Assembly (NCBI GenBank): GCA_030725745.1
Contig: JANRFH010000023.1
Span: forward strand, 31,015-95,014
Source: Akkermansiaceae bacterium
GTDB lineage: Bacteria > Verrucomicrobiota > Verrucomicrobiia > Verrucomicrobiales > Akkermansiaceae
DNA: 64,000 nt
Direction: 5' to 3'
A program made the position numbers and the translations under genes. The notes beneath the pieces were generated by a model. It was given only the letters and a program-made list of their open reading frames with translations. It did no database searches and was not told where the DNA came from. Below are positions 52,859-62,266 of this stretch, in pieces; the stretch's first letter is position 1, and every line of letters begins with the position of its first letter.

Positions 52859-53709
52859 AGGCTTCTTTTTTCAAGACGTTGTGGGGGCATGAAGGGAGTG
52901 TGCCGGAGGCGATCTGGCTGGCGAAGGAGGCGGGGTTCGAGGGATTGGAGGCTCCTGCACCGATGAATGATGGGGCACGAAAGGATTTTTTCCATGATCT
53001 GAAGGAAGGAGGGGTTCGGTGGATTGCTGAAGTGAGCACCTGCACTCCGGAGGGGATTTTCGTGCCACTGCCGGGGAAATCAGCTCGGGAACATTTGGAG
53101 TCCCTTGAGGCGGGGGTGGTCAGGAGTTTGGAAGGGGAACCCATTTTTGTGAACACGATGGGTGGGTATGACGGATGGGATTTCATGGAGGCGATGAGGT
53201 TTCATGAGGGGGTGTTGTATCTTGAGGAGAAACACGGGATTCCGATTTCCGTAGAGACTCACCGTGGACGCTACAGCCACAATCCGTGGTTGATGCGGGA
53301 GGTGCTCAAGGAGCTGCCGGGTCTAAAAATCACCTGCGATTTCAGCCACTGGTGTGTGGTTACAGAGCGCCTAGTGCTGGATCAGGAGCGTGGCATCCTG
53401 GAGCTAGCGGCGGAGCATGCTTATCACATCCAGCCAAGGGTGGGGTATTCGCAGGGAGCGCAGGTGCCGGATCCGCGCGCGCCTGAGTATGAGTATGCGT
53501 TGGTATCGCATGAGGGCTGGTGGGATGTGGTCTGGGATGCAATGGCGGCGCGGGGTTTTACTGAGGTTACGATGACTCCGGAGTTCGGCCCCGACGGGTA
53601 TCTTCAGATGGCTCCATATACGCAGGAGCCGGTGGCAGATCTGGGTGAGTTGAACTTGTGGATGGCAGCGAGGTTGAAGGAGCGTTTTGAAAGGAAATAT
53701 AACTGCTAG
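52855..53709 (+). CDS. TIM-barrel sugar-isomerase/epimerase-like protein
   Basis: The 284-residue protein starts at the ATG at 52855, overlapping the previous stop (ATGA). It matches the xylose-isomerase-like AP endonuclease-2 TIM barrel family: GHEGSVPEAIWLAKEAGFEGLEAP, IPISVETHRGRYSHN, and ITCDFSHWCVV, which supply metal-binding His, Glu and Asp. Family members isomerise sugars or hydroxypyruvate or act in other catabolic paths. Substrate unknown. It is 4 nt before the Rieske gene. Confidence 0.83.
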   Translation: MKASFFKTLWGHEGSVPEAIWLAKEAGFEGLEAPAPMNDGARKDFFHDLKEGGVRWIAEVSTCTPEGIFVPLPGKSAREHLESLEAGVVRSLEGEPIFVNTMGGYDGWDFMEAMRFHEGVLYLEEKHGIPISVETHRGRYSHNPWLMREVLKELPGLKITCDFSHWCVVTERLVLDQERGILELAAEHAYHIQPRVGYSQGAQVPDPRAPEYEYALVSHEGWWDVVWDAMAARGFTEVTMTPEFGPDGYLQMAPYTQEPVADLGELNLWMAARLKERFERKYNC

Positions 53710-53713
53710 ATCG

Positions 53714-54901
53714 ATGATGAATGACACGACGGGGATTTTCGAAGGGGTTTTGCAAAATGCAGCGAAGCCAAGGGAGCGCTCGGAGACGATGCCTTCCGGG
53801 GTTTACACGGATGCCGCTTTCATGGAGTTCGAGACGAAGGAGATTTTTCGCAAGGAGTGGATTTCCGTCTGCCATGTCTCGCAGGTGGTGAAGGCGGGCG
53901 ACTTCGTGAGGGTGGATGTGGGTGGGGAGCCGATGCTGGTGATGCGCGGGAAGGATGCGGAGATTCGTGTGGTTTCTCGGGTGTGCAGGCACCGGGGCAT
54001 GGATGTGATGCCTAGCGGTTGTGGCCATCCGGATGAGGGGAACAAACGAGTGATCCTTTGTCCGTATCATCTGTGGAGCTACGATCTGACGGGTAAGCTG
54101 GTGGGGGCGCCGGAGATGCAGGAGGCGGAGGGGTTTGATCGGAGCGAGGTGTGCCTGCACCGTTACCGCAGCGAGATCTGGGAGGGATTTGTGTTCGTGA
54201 CCTTGTCGGATGAGATCGCGCCCTTGGCTGAAAAATATGGAAGGCTGAAAAAGGATTTCGTGGGTAAATGGGATATGGGGAAGGCTGAGCTCGTCTGGTC
54301 TCAGCATTGGGAGTGCGCGTTCAACTGGAAGATCCTGCTGGAGAATTTCATGGAGGCGTATCACCACCTCGGGGCGCATATGAAAACGCTGGAGCCATTC
54401 CTTCCGGCGAAGGGCTGTTGGACGGAACCGTATGACCCAGAGTTCTCAGCGATGCATCTGCCGCTGAAAAAGGAGATGCAGGAAAAGATCGAGGCCTCGG
54501 GAGATGCCGGGACGCCGTTTCCGGTCTTTGACGGCTTGGAGGGTAAGGATCTGCTGGAGTGGGGCATCTACCTGGGTTTTCCGAACTTCCTTTTGTTCAC
54601 CGCTCCCGACCGGGTTTATTGGTATCGTTTGCTGCCGACAGGGGCAGAGACCTGCACGCTGATGACGACGATGATCGTTTCCCGGAAAACTTTGGAGATA
54701 GAGGACTATGAAGGGATTAAGGCGAAGGAGGTTGAAGGTGGCATCGCCTTTCACATGGAGGATATGGAGGTCTGTGCGGCGACCCAGATGGGCATGAGAT
54801 CCGCTGGTTATGCGCAGGGTCGGCTGAGTCATCTGGAGGAACCGATCTGGCATTTCCAAAAGTATCTGGCCGGGAGGATCAAAGCCCAAGAAGCGGTATG
54901 A
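53714..54901 (+). CDS. Rieske non-haem iron oxygenase, catalytic subunit
   Basis: The 395-residue protein starts at the ATG at 53714. The Rieske cluster ligands are C91-R-H93 and C116-P-Y-H119. The mononuclear iron motif reads N211-F-M-E214-A-Y-H217-x4-H222. The residue bridging the two iron sites is Glu214, where aromatic dioxygenases have Asp; Glu is seen in oxygenases of quaternary amines such as carnitine (CntA) or glycine betaine. This suggests N-demethylation or C-N cleavage rather than attack on aromatics. No reductase gene is adjacent. It lies 50 nt before the NikR-like regulator. Confidence 0.9.
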   Translation: MMNDTTGIFEGVLQNAAKPRERSETMPSGVYTDAAFMEFETKEIFRKEWISVCHVSQVVKAGDFVRVDVGGEPMLVMRGKDAEIRVVSRVCRHRGMDVMPSGCGHPDEGNKRVILCPYHLWSYDLTGKLVGAPEMQEAEGFDRSEVCLHRYRSEIWEGFVFVTLSDEIAPLAEKYGRLKKDFVGKWDMGKAELVWSQHWECAFNWKILLENFMEAYHHLGAHMKTLEPFLPAKGCWTEPYDPEFSAMHLPLKKEMQEKIEASGDAGTPFPVFDGLEGKDLLEWGIYLGFPNFLLFTAPDRVYWYRLLPTGAETCTLMTTMIVSRKTLEIEDYEGIKAKEVEGGIAFHMEDMEVCAATQMGMRSAGYAQGRLSHLEEPIWHFQKYLAGRIKAQEAV

Positions 54902-54951
54902 AGAACTAGAAAAAACTTCATATTTGGCCTGTTGCTTGCTTTTCTTTCAAT

Positions 54952-55407
54952 GTGGGGAAAGACGATGCAGCGGAAGGACTGAGGCGGGTGACAGTCTCAA
55001 TGGCTGAGGAGACATTTCGGTCGTTGGATCGGGTGGTGAATGAACGTGGCTTTGACAGCCGTTCTCAGGCGATTTCCGAGATGATCCATGCACAGGCGGC
55101 TCAGCACCTGAGCAAGATCGGGACGGAGGTAATGGCGGGGACTTTGACCTTGGTTTATGACGAGTCGAAGAGTGCGCTTCTGCGGGATCTCTCGAAGATC
55201 ATGCGGGAGCACATCGCGGAGGTGATTTCCTCTCAGCACATCCTGCTGGAGGCGGATCATGTGCTGGAGGTGGTGCTGATGCAGGGGCCGGCACGGAGGT
55301 TGCGGGAGATCACGAACAAACTGGTCACTTGCAAGGGGGTGAAAAGCGCGAATCTGACACTGACTCCGAACCTCATTCCTCCGCTGCATGCGAAGGGTTC
55401 CAAATGA
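54952..55407 (+). CDS. NikR-like ribbon-helix-helix regulator without a full nickel site
   Basis: The 151-residue protein from a GTG at 54952 has an N-terminal ribbon-helix-helix ([30 protein letters not shown]) and a C-terminal ACT-like ligand domain ([37 protein letters not shown]). This is the NikR arrangement. Aligned to E. coli NikR, the His at position 87 is kept (H96 here), but His89 is Leu98 and Cys95 is Val104, and the His76 region is shifted. High-affinity nickel binding is therefore unlikely. It may sense an intermediate of the cluster. It overlaps the next gene by 4 nt. Confidence 0.85.
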   Translation: MGKDDAAEGLRRVTVSMAEETFRSLDRVVNERGFDSRSQAISEMIHAQAAQHLSKIGTEVMAGTLTLVYDESKSALLRDLSKIMREHIAEVISSQHILLEADHVLEVVLMQGPARRLREITNKLVTCKGVKSANLTLTPNLIPPLHAKGSK

Positions 55408-56141
55408 AATTTCCAGAGCATATGAACGAAGCGATTTACAAAACGGAGCTCACCGGAGCGGGCATGTGGTCGAAAGTGATCGGCCGTGGTAAAGTCTTGA
55501 AGCTGACGGATCTCGAAGGCGGAGCGAATGTGGGCATGATGCTCTACAACGCGGATCAGCGCACGGAGCGCTACAACATGCCGGACACGCTCAAGGGGCA
55601 GCAGGTATTTTTCCTGGAACAGGGGTTGTGCCTGCATACAGACATGGGGCGACTCATCGCCTCCATCGTGGCGGAAACTGTGGGCTGGCATGACACGGTC
55701 TGCGGGACGAGCGATGCGGATGAGGTAAAGGCGAAATACGGAGAGCTCTCCTATCAGGAGGGGCTGAATGATTGGTATCGAAGTGGAAAGGAATGTTTTC
55801 TGATCGAGCTGGCGAAATGGGGCATGGGCGAGAAGGACTGGATGCCGAACGTGAACTGGTTCAGCAAGGTCGTCACCGATGAGGAAGGTGCCCTGAGCTA
55901 TGTGGAGGAGAACTCGAAGACCGGTGACTCCGTGAGCCTGCGTCTGGAAATGGATGCCCTGGTGGTGATGAATACCTGTCAGCATCCGCTCGCACCCGGA
56001 GGGGAATATGTTTCCAAGCCGGTGCTGCTGGAGGTTTTTGAAGAGGTGTTTGTCGATGCGGATGATGAATGCATCAACTCCCATCCAGAAAACGGGAGAG
56101 CTTTCGAGAACACCCTGAACTACTACGAACTCCGTTTTTGA
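55404..56141 (+). CDS. DUF1989 protein, probable carboxyguanidine deiminase subunit
   Basis: The 245-residue protein starts at the ATG at 55404 (ATGA overlap). It is a DUF1989 protein of the kind once called urea carboxylase-associated protein 2 (UAAP2). Landmarks are [31 protein letters not shown], summarised by [11 protein letters not shown], then [11 protein letters not shown] and [12 protein letters not shown] with metal-ligand Cys and His. Such proteins, in pairs beside a urea/guanidine carboxylase, have been shown in guanidine-degrading bacteria to deiminate carboxyguanidine to allophanate. Which of CgdA or CgdB it is cannot be decided by eye. Confidence 0.85.
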   Translation: MKFPEHMNEAIYKTELTGAGMWSKVIGRGKVLKLTDLEGGANVGMMLYNADQRTERYNMPDTLKGQQVFFLEQGLCLHTDMGRLIASIVAETVGWHDTVCGTSDADEVKAKYGELSYQEGLNDWYRSGKECFLIELAKWGMGEKDWMPNVNWFSKVVTDEEGALSYVEENSKTGDSVSLRLEMDALVVMNTCQHPLAPGGEYVSKPVLLEVFEEVFVDADDECINSHPENGRAFENTLNYYELRF

Positions 56142-56142
56142 A

Positions 56143-56772
56143 ATGAAAGAGAGTGAAATGATTGCAGAAACAGCAGTGTATCGGTCGGTGATCGGTGCTG
56201 GAGATTACTGGTGGAGGGAAATCAAAGAGGGTGAGGTTTTCCGTATCCACGACCTTGAGGGTAATCAGGCGGCGGATACGCTTTTCTACAGGGCAGGTGA
56301 TCTCGCTGAGCGCTACAGCGCGAGCGATACGATCAAAAAGCAGGGAGCGCTTTATCTGACAGCGGGATCGAAACTGATTTCCAACCGGGGCAATGTGCTT
56401 TTGGAAATCGTGGCGGATACCTGCGGTAGGCATGACACGGTGGGTGGTGCGTGCTCGCGCGAGAGCAACACGATGCGCTACGCCTTGGACAAGGAGCCGA
56501 TGCATGCCTGCCGAGATAGTTTTATTCGCGGTGTTCAGGAAATGGGCGGGGGGATCGTGGACATCACATGCAATATCAATTTCTTCATGAACGTGCCGGT
56601 GACACCTGCGGGTGAGCTGAGTTTTGCGGACGGAATTTCCGCGCCGGGCAGGTACGTGGAAATGCGTGCGATGATGGATGTGGTGGCGCTGATCTCCAAT
56701 TGTCCTCAGCTCAATAATCCCTGCAACGGCTGGAATCCCACGCCTGTTGAAGTGCTGATTTTTAACCGCTAA
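56143..56772 (+). CDS. DUF1989 protein, second probable carboxyguanidine deiminase subunit
   Basis: The 209-residue protein, UAAP1-like in length, follows the first DUF1989 gene by 1 nt; the pair should form one enzyme. Landmarks are [14 protein letters not shown] with [33 protein letters not shown] and [19 protein letters not shown], whose Cys and His residues are the presumed metal ligands. Presence of both DUF1989 paralogues is the best argument that the pathway starts from guanidine and not only urea. Confidence 0.85.
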   Translation: MKESEMIAETAVYRSVIGAGDYWWREIKEGEVFRIHDLEGNQAADTLFYRAGDLAERYSASDTIKKQGALYLTAGSKLISNRGNVLLEIVADTCGRHDTVGGACSRESNTMRYALDKEPMHACRDSFIRGVQEMGGGIVDITCNINFFMNVPVTPAGELSFADGISAPGRYVEMRAMMDVVALISNCPQLNNPCNGWNPTPVEVLIFNR

Positions 56773-56793
56773 GACGCGAAGGCGCTAAGGAAG
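56764..56793 (+). repeat. Single arm of an AACCGCTAAGACGCG-type intergenic repeat
   Basis: AACCGCTAAGACGCGAAGGC continues to GCTAAGGAAG, overlapping the last codons and stop of the second DUF1989 gene. No inverse partner lies nearby. It fills half of the 60-nt gap before the carboxylase start. Confidence 0.55.
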
Positions 56794-56832
56794 AGCATTT
56801 GTTGAGATTTAGAGTTTAAAATTTAAAGTTTC

Positions 56833-59800
56833 ATGTTCAAAAAGGTATTGATAGCGAATCGGGGTGAGATCGCGGTGCGGGTAAGCCGGACTTTGCGTGA
56901 TCTCGGGGTGAAAGTGGTGGCGGTGTATTCCGAGGCTGATCGCGAGGCTCCGCATGTGCTCGGGGCGGATGAGGCCTATCTGCTGGGGTCGGGGCCGGTG
57001 AGCGAGAGTTATCTCAATGTGGAGCGGATCATGGAAGTGATCGCGGAGAGCGGCGCGGAGGCGGTGCATCCGGGATATGGGCTTTTGAGTGAGAACGCCG
57101 TTTTCGCGGAGCGTATCGAGGCAGCGGGTTGCGTGTGGCTGGGGCCTACTGGGGAATCGATGCGGAAATTTGGTTTGAAACATACGGCACGTGATTTGGC
57201 TGTGGCGGCGGAGGTGCCGCTTTGTCCGGGCACCGGGCTGGTCGCTTCCCTTGAGGAGGCACTTTCTGAGGCGGAGGGGATCGGTTTTCCACTGATGTTG
57301 AAAAGTACTGCGGGTGGCGGTGGCATCGGGATGGAGGTTTGCCGCTCGGTGGATGAGCTGAAAGCCGCTTTCGAAAAGGTGGTGAGGCTCGCGAAATCGA
57401 ATTTCGGTGAAGCCGGGGTTTTCCTTGAGAGGTTTGTGGAAAGGGCTCGTCACATCGAGGTACAGATCTTCGGGGATGGTGAGGGCAAGGTGCTGGCATT
57501 GGGCGAGCGGGATTGCTCGGCACAGAGGCGGAACCAGAAGGTGGTGGAGGAAACGCCTGCACCGGGCTTGACCGATGAAATGCGTGAGGGGCTTTTCGCG
57601 GCGGCAGTACGGCTGGGTAAATCCTTGGCATACCGCTCGGCTGGGACAGTGGAGTTCCTTTTCGATAAAGACAGGGAGGAATTCTATTTCCTGGAGGTGA
57701 ACACGCGCCTGCAAGTTGAGCACGGTGTGACCGAGTTGGTGACGGGTGTGGATTTGGTGGAGTGGATGGTACGGCTGGGAGCCGGCGACAATCCGATTGC
57801 CGCAATCGATAAAATTGCGGTCAAAGGCGTTGCGATGGAGGTGCGTGTGTATGCGGAGGATGCGGCGAAAAATTTCCTGCCAAGCGCTGGCCTGATCACG
57901 GAGGTAAAATATCCAGAGGGAGTGAGGTGCGATGGATGGATCGCCGCAGGCACCGAGGTCTCGACTTTCTACGATCCTTTGCTCGTGAAGATCCAAGTGA
58001 AGGGCGAGTCACGTGAGGAGACTCTGACGAAAATGGCGGATGCACTGGAGGTGACGAAGATCGGCGGGATACGCACGAATCTTGATTACCTTGCACACAT
58101 CATTTCCAGCGAACCTTTTAAGGTCGGCGGGGTCGGCACGAAGTGGCTAGATACTCTGGAGTTTTCACCACGCATCGTCGAGGTGCTGCGTGGTGGTACG
58201 ATGACCACCGTACAGGATTGGCCGGGTCGCTTGGGTTACTGGGATGTTGGAGTTCCACCTTCGGGGCCGATGGATTCTCTTTCGTTCCGTTTGGCAAACC
58301 AGTTGGTTGGCAATGACAAGGATGCGGCGGCGCTGGAGTGCACAATGGCGGGGCCGGGTCTTAAGTTCGGCTTTGATACGCAGATCGCGCTGACGGGTGC
58401 TGATATGGGAGCTACTCTGGGTGGTGTGGCGGTGAAGAACGGTAAGGCGATTTCCGTGGCGAAAGGCCAGGTGCTGGAGCTAGGGAAAGGCACGGACGGT
58501 TGCAGGACTTATCTGGCGATTTCAGGAGGTATCGATGTTCCGGACTACTTGGGTAGCAAATCGACTTTTACCTTGGGTAAATTCGGTGGGCACGGAGGGC
58601 GAGCGTTGGTGGCGGGGGATGTGCTGGAAATTCAACTCTCAACTTTCAAATCCCAAACTTCAAATAAGAGGGAAGAACTTTGCTTTGAGGGTAACTGGGA
58701 AATCGGGGTGCTTTATGGACCGCATGGGTCGCCGGACTTTTTCACGGAGGAGGACATTGAAACGTTCTTCACGACCGAGTGGGAGGTGCATTTTAATTCG
58801 GCAAGGACGGGCGTGCGGCTGATTGGCCCCAAGCCGAAATGGGCGCGTAAGGACGGCGGCGAGGCGGGGCTTCATCCATCGAATATTCACGATAATGCCT
58901 ACGCTGTGGGCGCTGTGGACTTCACTGGTGACATGCCGGTGATTCTCGGCCCCGATGGCCCCAGCTTGGGTGGATTCGTTTGTCCGGTGACAATCATCGA
59001 GGCGGAGCTTTGGAAGGTTGGGCAGCTAAAGCCGGGTGACAAGGTGCGTTTCAATCCTGTCGGATTGGAAGTCGCACGAATGCAGGCGGCGTTGGTGGAA
59101 GATTGGTTAGAAAATGGTGGAGACTATCCGATATTGAATGAAGGAGCATCCGAAGAAGTGGTTGTCGCCCGGGGTGCTGTGCAAGGTGAGGAAGTTGTGA
59201 TTCGGCGTGCGGGCGATGAGTATGTCCTGCTCGAAGTCGGGGAAATGATCCTAGATCTGCGTTTGCGTTTCCTCGTCCATCTGCTCTACGAGTGGCTTCG
59301 TGAGGAGCCGCGCAAGGGCTTTGTCGATGTCACTCCCGGCATCCGCTCGCTACAGGTTCATTATGATCCTTGGAAGACAAGCGAGGCGGAAGTGGTGGCT
59401 TTGCTCCTAGGTGGTTTGGAGAAACTTCCCGCGCTGGAGGATGCGGAGGTAGAGAGCCGGGTGGTGCATCTGCCGCTGGCGTGGGACGACCCAAGCACTC
59501 AGTTGGCCATTGAGCGCTACATGAAAGGCGTTAATCCAAATGCGCCGTGGTGCCCGAGCAACATCGAGTTCATCCGTCGTATCAATGGCCTGGATTCCAT
59601 CGAGCAGGTGAAGGAGATTGTTTATTCTACGGAGTATCTAGTAATGGGCTTGGGCGATGTTTACCTTGGCGCTCCGGTCGCAACACCTCTGGATCCACGT
59701 CACCGTCTGGTAACTACGAAATACAATCCGGCGCGCACATGGACACCGGAGAATGCAGTCGGCATCGGCGGGGCGTATCTGTGCATCTATGGCATGGAGG

Positions 59801-60399
59801 GGCCGGGTGGATATCAGTTTGTGGGAAGGACGACTCCGATCTGGAACAAGTATCGCGAGACAGAGGTTTTCACGGAACGCTGGCTGCTACGCTTTTTCGA
59901 CAGGCTGAGATGGGAGGAAGTTTCTCCGGAAAAACTGCTGGATCTGCGGCGTGAAATCCTCACCGGGGAATTCGTTCCCGAGATCGTCACCGAGCGGTTC
60001 AAGCTCGGGGATTACCTGCGCTTTCTTGAAGAAGAGAAGGACAGTATCGCGGACTTCCGGGCGCACCAGCGACAAGCATTTGCCGATGAGAGGCAGCGCT
60101 GGGAAGAGGCTGGACTGAACCTTGCTGAGATGGAAGAGGCGGTGGCGGAGAGCGTGGAGATCGAACTGCCCGAGGGCTGCGAGTTCGTAGAGTCGCCGAT
60201 GATGGGCAGTGTCTGGAGGGTCGAGGTGGAGGCTGGCGAAGCCGTTGCAGAGGGCGCTACGGGTCTCATCCTTGAGGCGATGAAGATGGAAATGACCGTG
60301 CCGATCACTAAGGCGGGGACGATTTTTGAGGTGCTCGTGGCACCGGGCGCGATGGTGAAGGCGGGTGATCCGCTGCTGATTCTTAAGACTGGAAAATGA
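56833..60399 (+). CDS. Biotin-dependent guanidine/urea carboxylase
   Basis: The 1188-residue enzyme carboxylates urea or guanidine using ATP and bicarbonate. The biotin carboxylase domain (1-455) starts [14 protein letters not shown] and has [10 protein letters not shown] and the [14 protein letters not shown] motif. The carboxyltransferase part is made of two KipA/KipI-like domains (about 460-800 and 805-1035: [45 protein letters not shown]). The C-terminal biotinyl domain carries the acceptor Lys1151 in EAMKM. It lacks a fused allophanate hydrolase, which is encoded 1 nt downstream. With two DUF1989 genes upstream, guanidine is the likelier substrate. Residues about 600-612 come from an intergenic-type repeat. 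Confidence 0.93.
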   Translation: MFKKVLIANRGEIAVRVSRTLRDLGVKVVAVYSEADREAPHVLGADEAYLLGSGPVSESYLNVERIMEVIAESGAEAVHPGYGLLSENAVFAERIEAAGCVWLGPTGESMRKFGLKHTARDLAVAAEVPLCPGTGLVASLEEALSEAEGIGFPLMLKSTAGGGGIGMEVCRSVDELKAAFEKVVRLAKSNFGEAGVFLERFVERARHIEVQIFGDGEGKVLALGERDCSAQRRNQKVVEETPAPGLTDEMREGLFAAAVRLGKSLAYRSAGTVEFLFDKDREEFYFLEVNTRLQVEHGVTELVTGVDLVEWMVRLGAGDNPIAAIDKIAVKGVAMEVRVYAEDAAKNFLPSAGLITEVKYPEGVRCDGWIAAGTEVSTFYDPLLVKIQVKGESREETLTKMADALEVTKIGGIRTNLDYLAHIISSEPFKVGGVGTKWLDTLEFSPRIVEVLRGGTMTTVQDWPGRLGYWDVGVPPSGPMDSLSFRLANQLVGNDKDAAALECTMAGPGLKFGFDTQIALTGADMGATLGGVAVKNGKAISVAKGQVLELGKGTDGCRTYLAISGGIDVPDYLGSKSTFTLGKFGGHGGRALVAGDVLEIQLSTFKSQTSNKREELCFEGNWEIGVLYGPHGSPDFFTEEDIETFFTTEWEVHFNSARTGVRLIGPKPKWARKDGGEAGLHPSNIHDNAYAVGAVDFTGDMPVILGPDGPSLGGFVCPVTIIEAELWKVGQLKPGDKVRFNPVGLEVARMQAALVEDWLENGGDYPILNEGASEEVVVARGAVQGEEVVIRRAGDEYVLLEVGEMILDLRLRFLVHLLYEWLREEPRKGFVDVTPGIRSLQVHYDPWKTSEAEVVALLLGGLEKLPALEDAEVESRVVHLPLAWDDPSTQLAIERYMKGVNPNAPWCPSNIEFIRRINGLDSIEQVKEIVYSTEYLVMGLGDVYLGAPVATPLDPRHRLVTTKYNPARTWTPENAVGIGGAYLCIYGMEGPGGYQFVGRTTPIWNKYRETEVFTERWLLRFFDRLRWEEVSPEKLLDLRREILTGEFVPEIVTERFKLGDYLRFLEEEKDSIADFRAHQRQAFADERQRWEEAGLNLAEMEEAVAESVEIELPEGCEFVESPMMGSVWRVEVEAGEAVAEGATGLILEAMKMEMTVPITKAGTIFEVLVAPGAMVKAGDPLLILKTGK
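58630..58665 (+). repeat. TTCAACTCTCAACTTTCAAA-type tract inside the carboxylase gene
   Basis: This A/C/T-rich run resembles low-complexity intergenic repeats (compare TTTCAACCTTCAACCATCGA at 52829) and encodes [13 protein letters not shown] in frame. It sits in a linker after the first KipA/KipI-like domain core. Confidence 0.5.
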
Positions 60400-60400
60400 T

Positions 60401-62149
60401 ATGAAGACGATACGGGATTTCAAAAAGGCCTACGCGGATGGGCGGAATGTGGAAGAGGTTTTGCGCGGTGTCTGGGAAACCATCCGCGATGACAACGACG
60501 GCGGGATTTTCATTTTAAAGGCAAGCTGGGAGGATGTCCTCGCGCAGATCGAAGGATTGGATTCGGAGGCGCCGTTGTATGGAGTGCCGTTTGTTGCGAA
60601 AGATAATATCGATGTCAAAGGCATGCCGACGACTGCCGCTTGTCCGGAGTTTTCTTATGACCCAGAGGAGCCAGCAACAGTGATTAGGCTCTTGCAGGAG
60701 GCAGGAGCTGTTTGTTTCGGGAAAACGAATCTCGATCAGTTCGCGACCGGGCTGGTGGGAGTGAGGACGCCGCATGGTGCTCCGAAGAACGGGTTTGATG
60801 AGGAATACCTGCCGGGTGGATCGAGCTGCGGCTCAGCGATTGCCGTGGCGAAGGGGCTGGTGGCTTTTTCACTGGGGACTGATACAGCAGGATCGGGTCG
60901 GGTGCCTGCGGCATTTAATGACTTGATCGGGCTCAAGCCTTCGCTGGGATACATTTCTACGAGAGGTGTAGTGGATGCCTGCAAGTCGCTCGATTGTGTC
61001 TCGGTCTTCGCACATACCTGTGACGATGCGGACGAGGTGCTGCTGGTGGCGGGGAAATACGATGCGGAGGAGGCCTGGAGCCGCAAGCCTCCGGAAAAGT
61101 GGAAACGTTTTTCCGGCAAGCCGAAGATGGGTGTGCCAAGGCGCCAGGATCTGCAGTTCTTCGGGTGGGATGCGGCGGAGGATCTTTTTGATGAGGCAAT
61201 CGAACAGTTTGAAGGGCTGGATGCTGAGGTGGTGGAGATCAGCCTTGAGCCGTTTCTGAAGGCGGCGAAGCTGCTTTACGAGGGGCCGTGGGTCACTGAG
61301 CGCTATGTGGGGATACGTGAGTTCATCGAGACGAAACCAGAAGCGGTCTTTCCAGTGACGCGACAGATCACTGAAGGTGGCAAGACTCCGCTGGCAAGCG
61401 ACTTCTTCGAGGCGCGTTACAAGCTGGCGGAGTGCAAGCGGCTCGCGGATCAAGAGATGGCGAAGGTGGATTTTATCATCACGCCGACGACACCGAGAAA
61501 CTACAAAGTGGCGGAGGTGCTGGCGGAGCCGGTGAAGCTGAATTCGATTCTCGGCACCTACACGAATTTCATGAACCTGCTCGACTACTCCGCCCTCGCG
61601 CTGCCGGCGGGTATGTATGAGGGGCGGCTGCCGTGGGGTGTGACGATCTTCGCGCACGTGGGGATGGATCGGGCACTGTTAGAGCTTGGCTCCATGTATG
61701 AGCAGATGATCGGTCGGCAAAAGGCAGCCTATTTCGGGCTGGATGGTTTCGATGAAGTTCCGATCGTTGTCTGTGGTGCTCACCTTGAGGGCATGCCTTT
61801 GAACTGGCAGCTGACCAAGCGCGGCGGGACGTTTTTGGCGAAAATGAAGACCGAAGACTGCTACCGGATGTATCTGGTGCCTGCGGGCGATGGCATGCCG
61901 GATCGCCCAGCTCTTGTGCGAGTCGGTAAGGGGCAAGGCGTGGCGATTGATTGCGAAGTGTGGTCCTTATCCACCGAAGCGTTCGGCGATTTTACCAGCA
62001 TGATCCCAGCACCTCTGGGTATAGGTAAAGTGTTGATGCAGGAGGGTGTAATACATTGCGGCTTCATCGCGGAAGCAATTGCGATGGAGGGTGCGCGGGA
62101 TATTTCCGAGTTTGGTGGCTGGCGGGGGTATGTCGCTTCGCTCCAGTGA
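60401..62149 (+). CDS. atzF: Allophanate hydrolase
   Basis: The 582-residue enzyme cleaves allophanate to two ammonia and two CO2. The amidase-signature triad is K67 (FVAKDNIDVKG), the cis-Ser in GGSSCGS (about 141-142) and the nucleophile S165 in DTAGSGR. After about 450 a C-terminal domain (VVCGAHLEGMPLNWQL, then YRMYLVPAG and FTSMIPAPLGIGK) matches the second domain of AtzF/DUR1,2-type hydrolases that decarboxylates the first product. It begins 1 nt after the carboxylase stop and closes the pathway; glutamine synthetase at 49577 would take up the ammonia. Confidence 0.95.
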   Translation: MKTIRDFKKAYADGRNVEEVLRGVWETIRDDNDGGIFILKASWEDVLAQIEGLDSEAPLYGVPFVAKDNIDVKGMPTTAACPEFSYDPEEPATVIRLLQEAGAVCFGKTNLDQFATGLVGVRTPHGAPKNGFDEEYLPGGSSCGSAIAVAKGLVAFSLGTDTAGSGRVPAAFNDLIGLKPSLGYISTRGVVDACKSLDCVSVFAHTCDDADEVLLVAGKYDAEEAWSRKPPEKWKRFSGKPKMGVPRRQDLQFFGWDAAEDLFDEAIEQFEGLDAEVVEISLEPFLKAAKLLYEGPWVTERYVGIREFIETKPEAVFPVTRQITEGGKTPLASDFFEARYKLAECKRLADQEMAKVDFIITPTTPRNYKVAEVLAEPVKLNSILGTYTNFMNLLDYSALALPAGMYEGRLPWGVTIFAHVGMDRALLELGSMYEQMIGRQKAAYFGLDGFDEVPIVVCGAHLEGMPLNWQLTKRGGTFLAKMKTEDCYRMYLVPAGDGMPDRPALVRVGKGQGVAIDCEVWSLSTEAFGDFTSMIPAPLGIGKVLMQEGVIHCGFIAEAIAMEGARDISEFGGWRGYVASLQ

Positions 62150-62159
62150 AAATCCTCCT

Positions 62160-62177
62160 TCGCCGAGGCTTCGGCGG
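62160..62177. repeat. Small GC hairpin after the cluster
   Basis: CGCCGA-GGCT-TCGGCG forms a 6-bp stem with a 4-nt loop, 11 nt after the allophanate hydrolase stop. No T run follows, so it is a REP-like hairpin or a weak transcript end. Confidence 0.45.
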
Positions 62178-62266
62178 ACAGGGTGGGAAGACAGAGGTTC
62201 AGCTCGCTCCATCCGCTTTGGGATATTTCCTCGTGCACGACCGATCCGGACAGTTAGATTGCATGG

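Noticed and set aside
56809..57996. 395-codon minus-strand open frame
   Set aside because: It is antisense to the biotin carboxylase domain and is rich in His, Arg and Leu as expected for a shadow frame.
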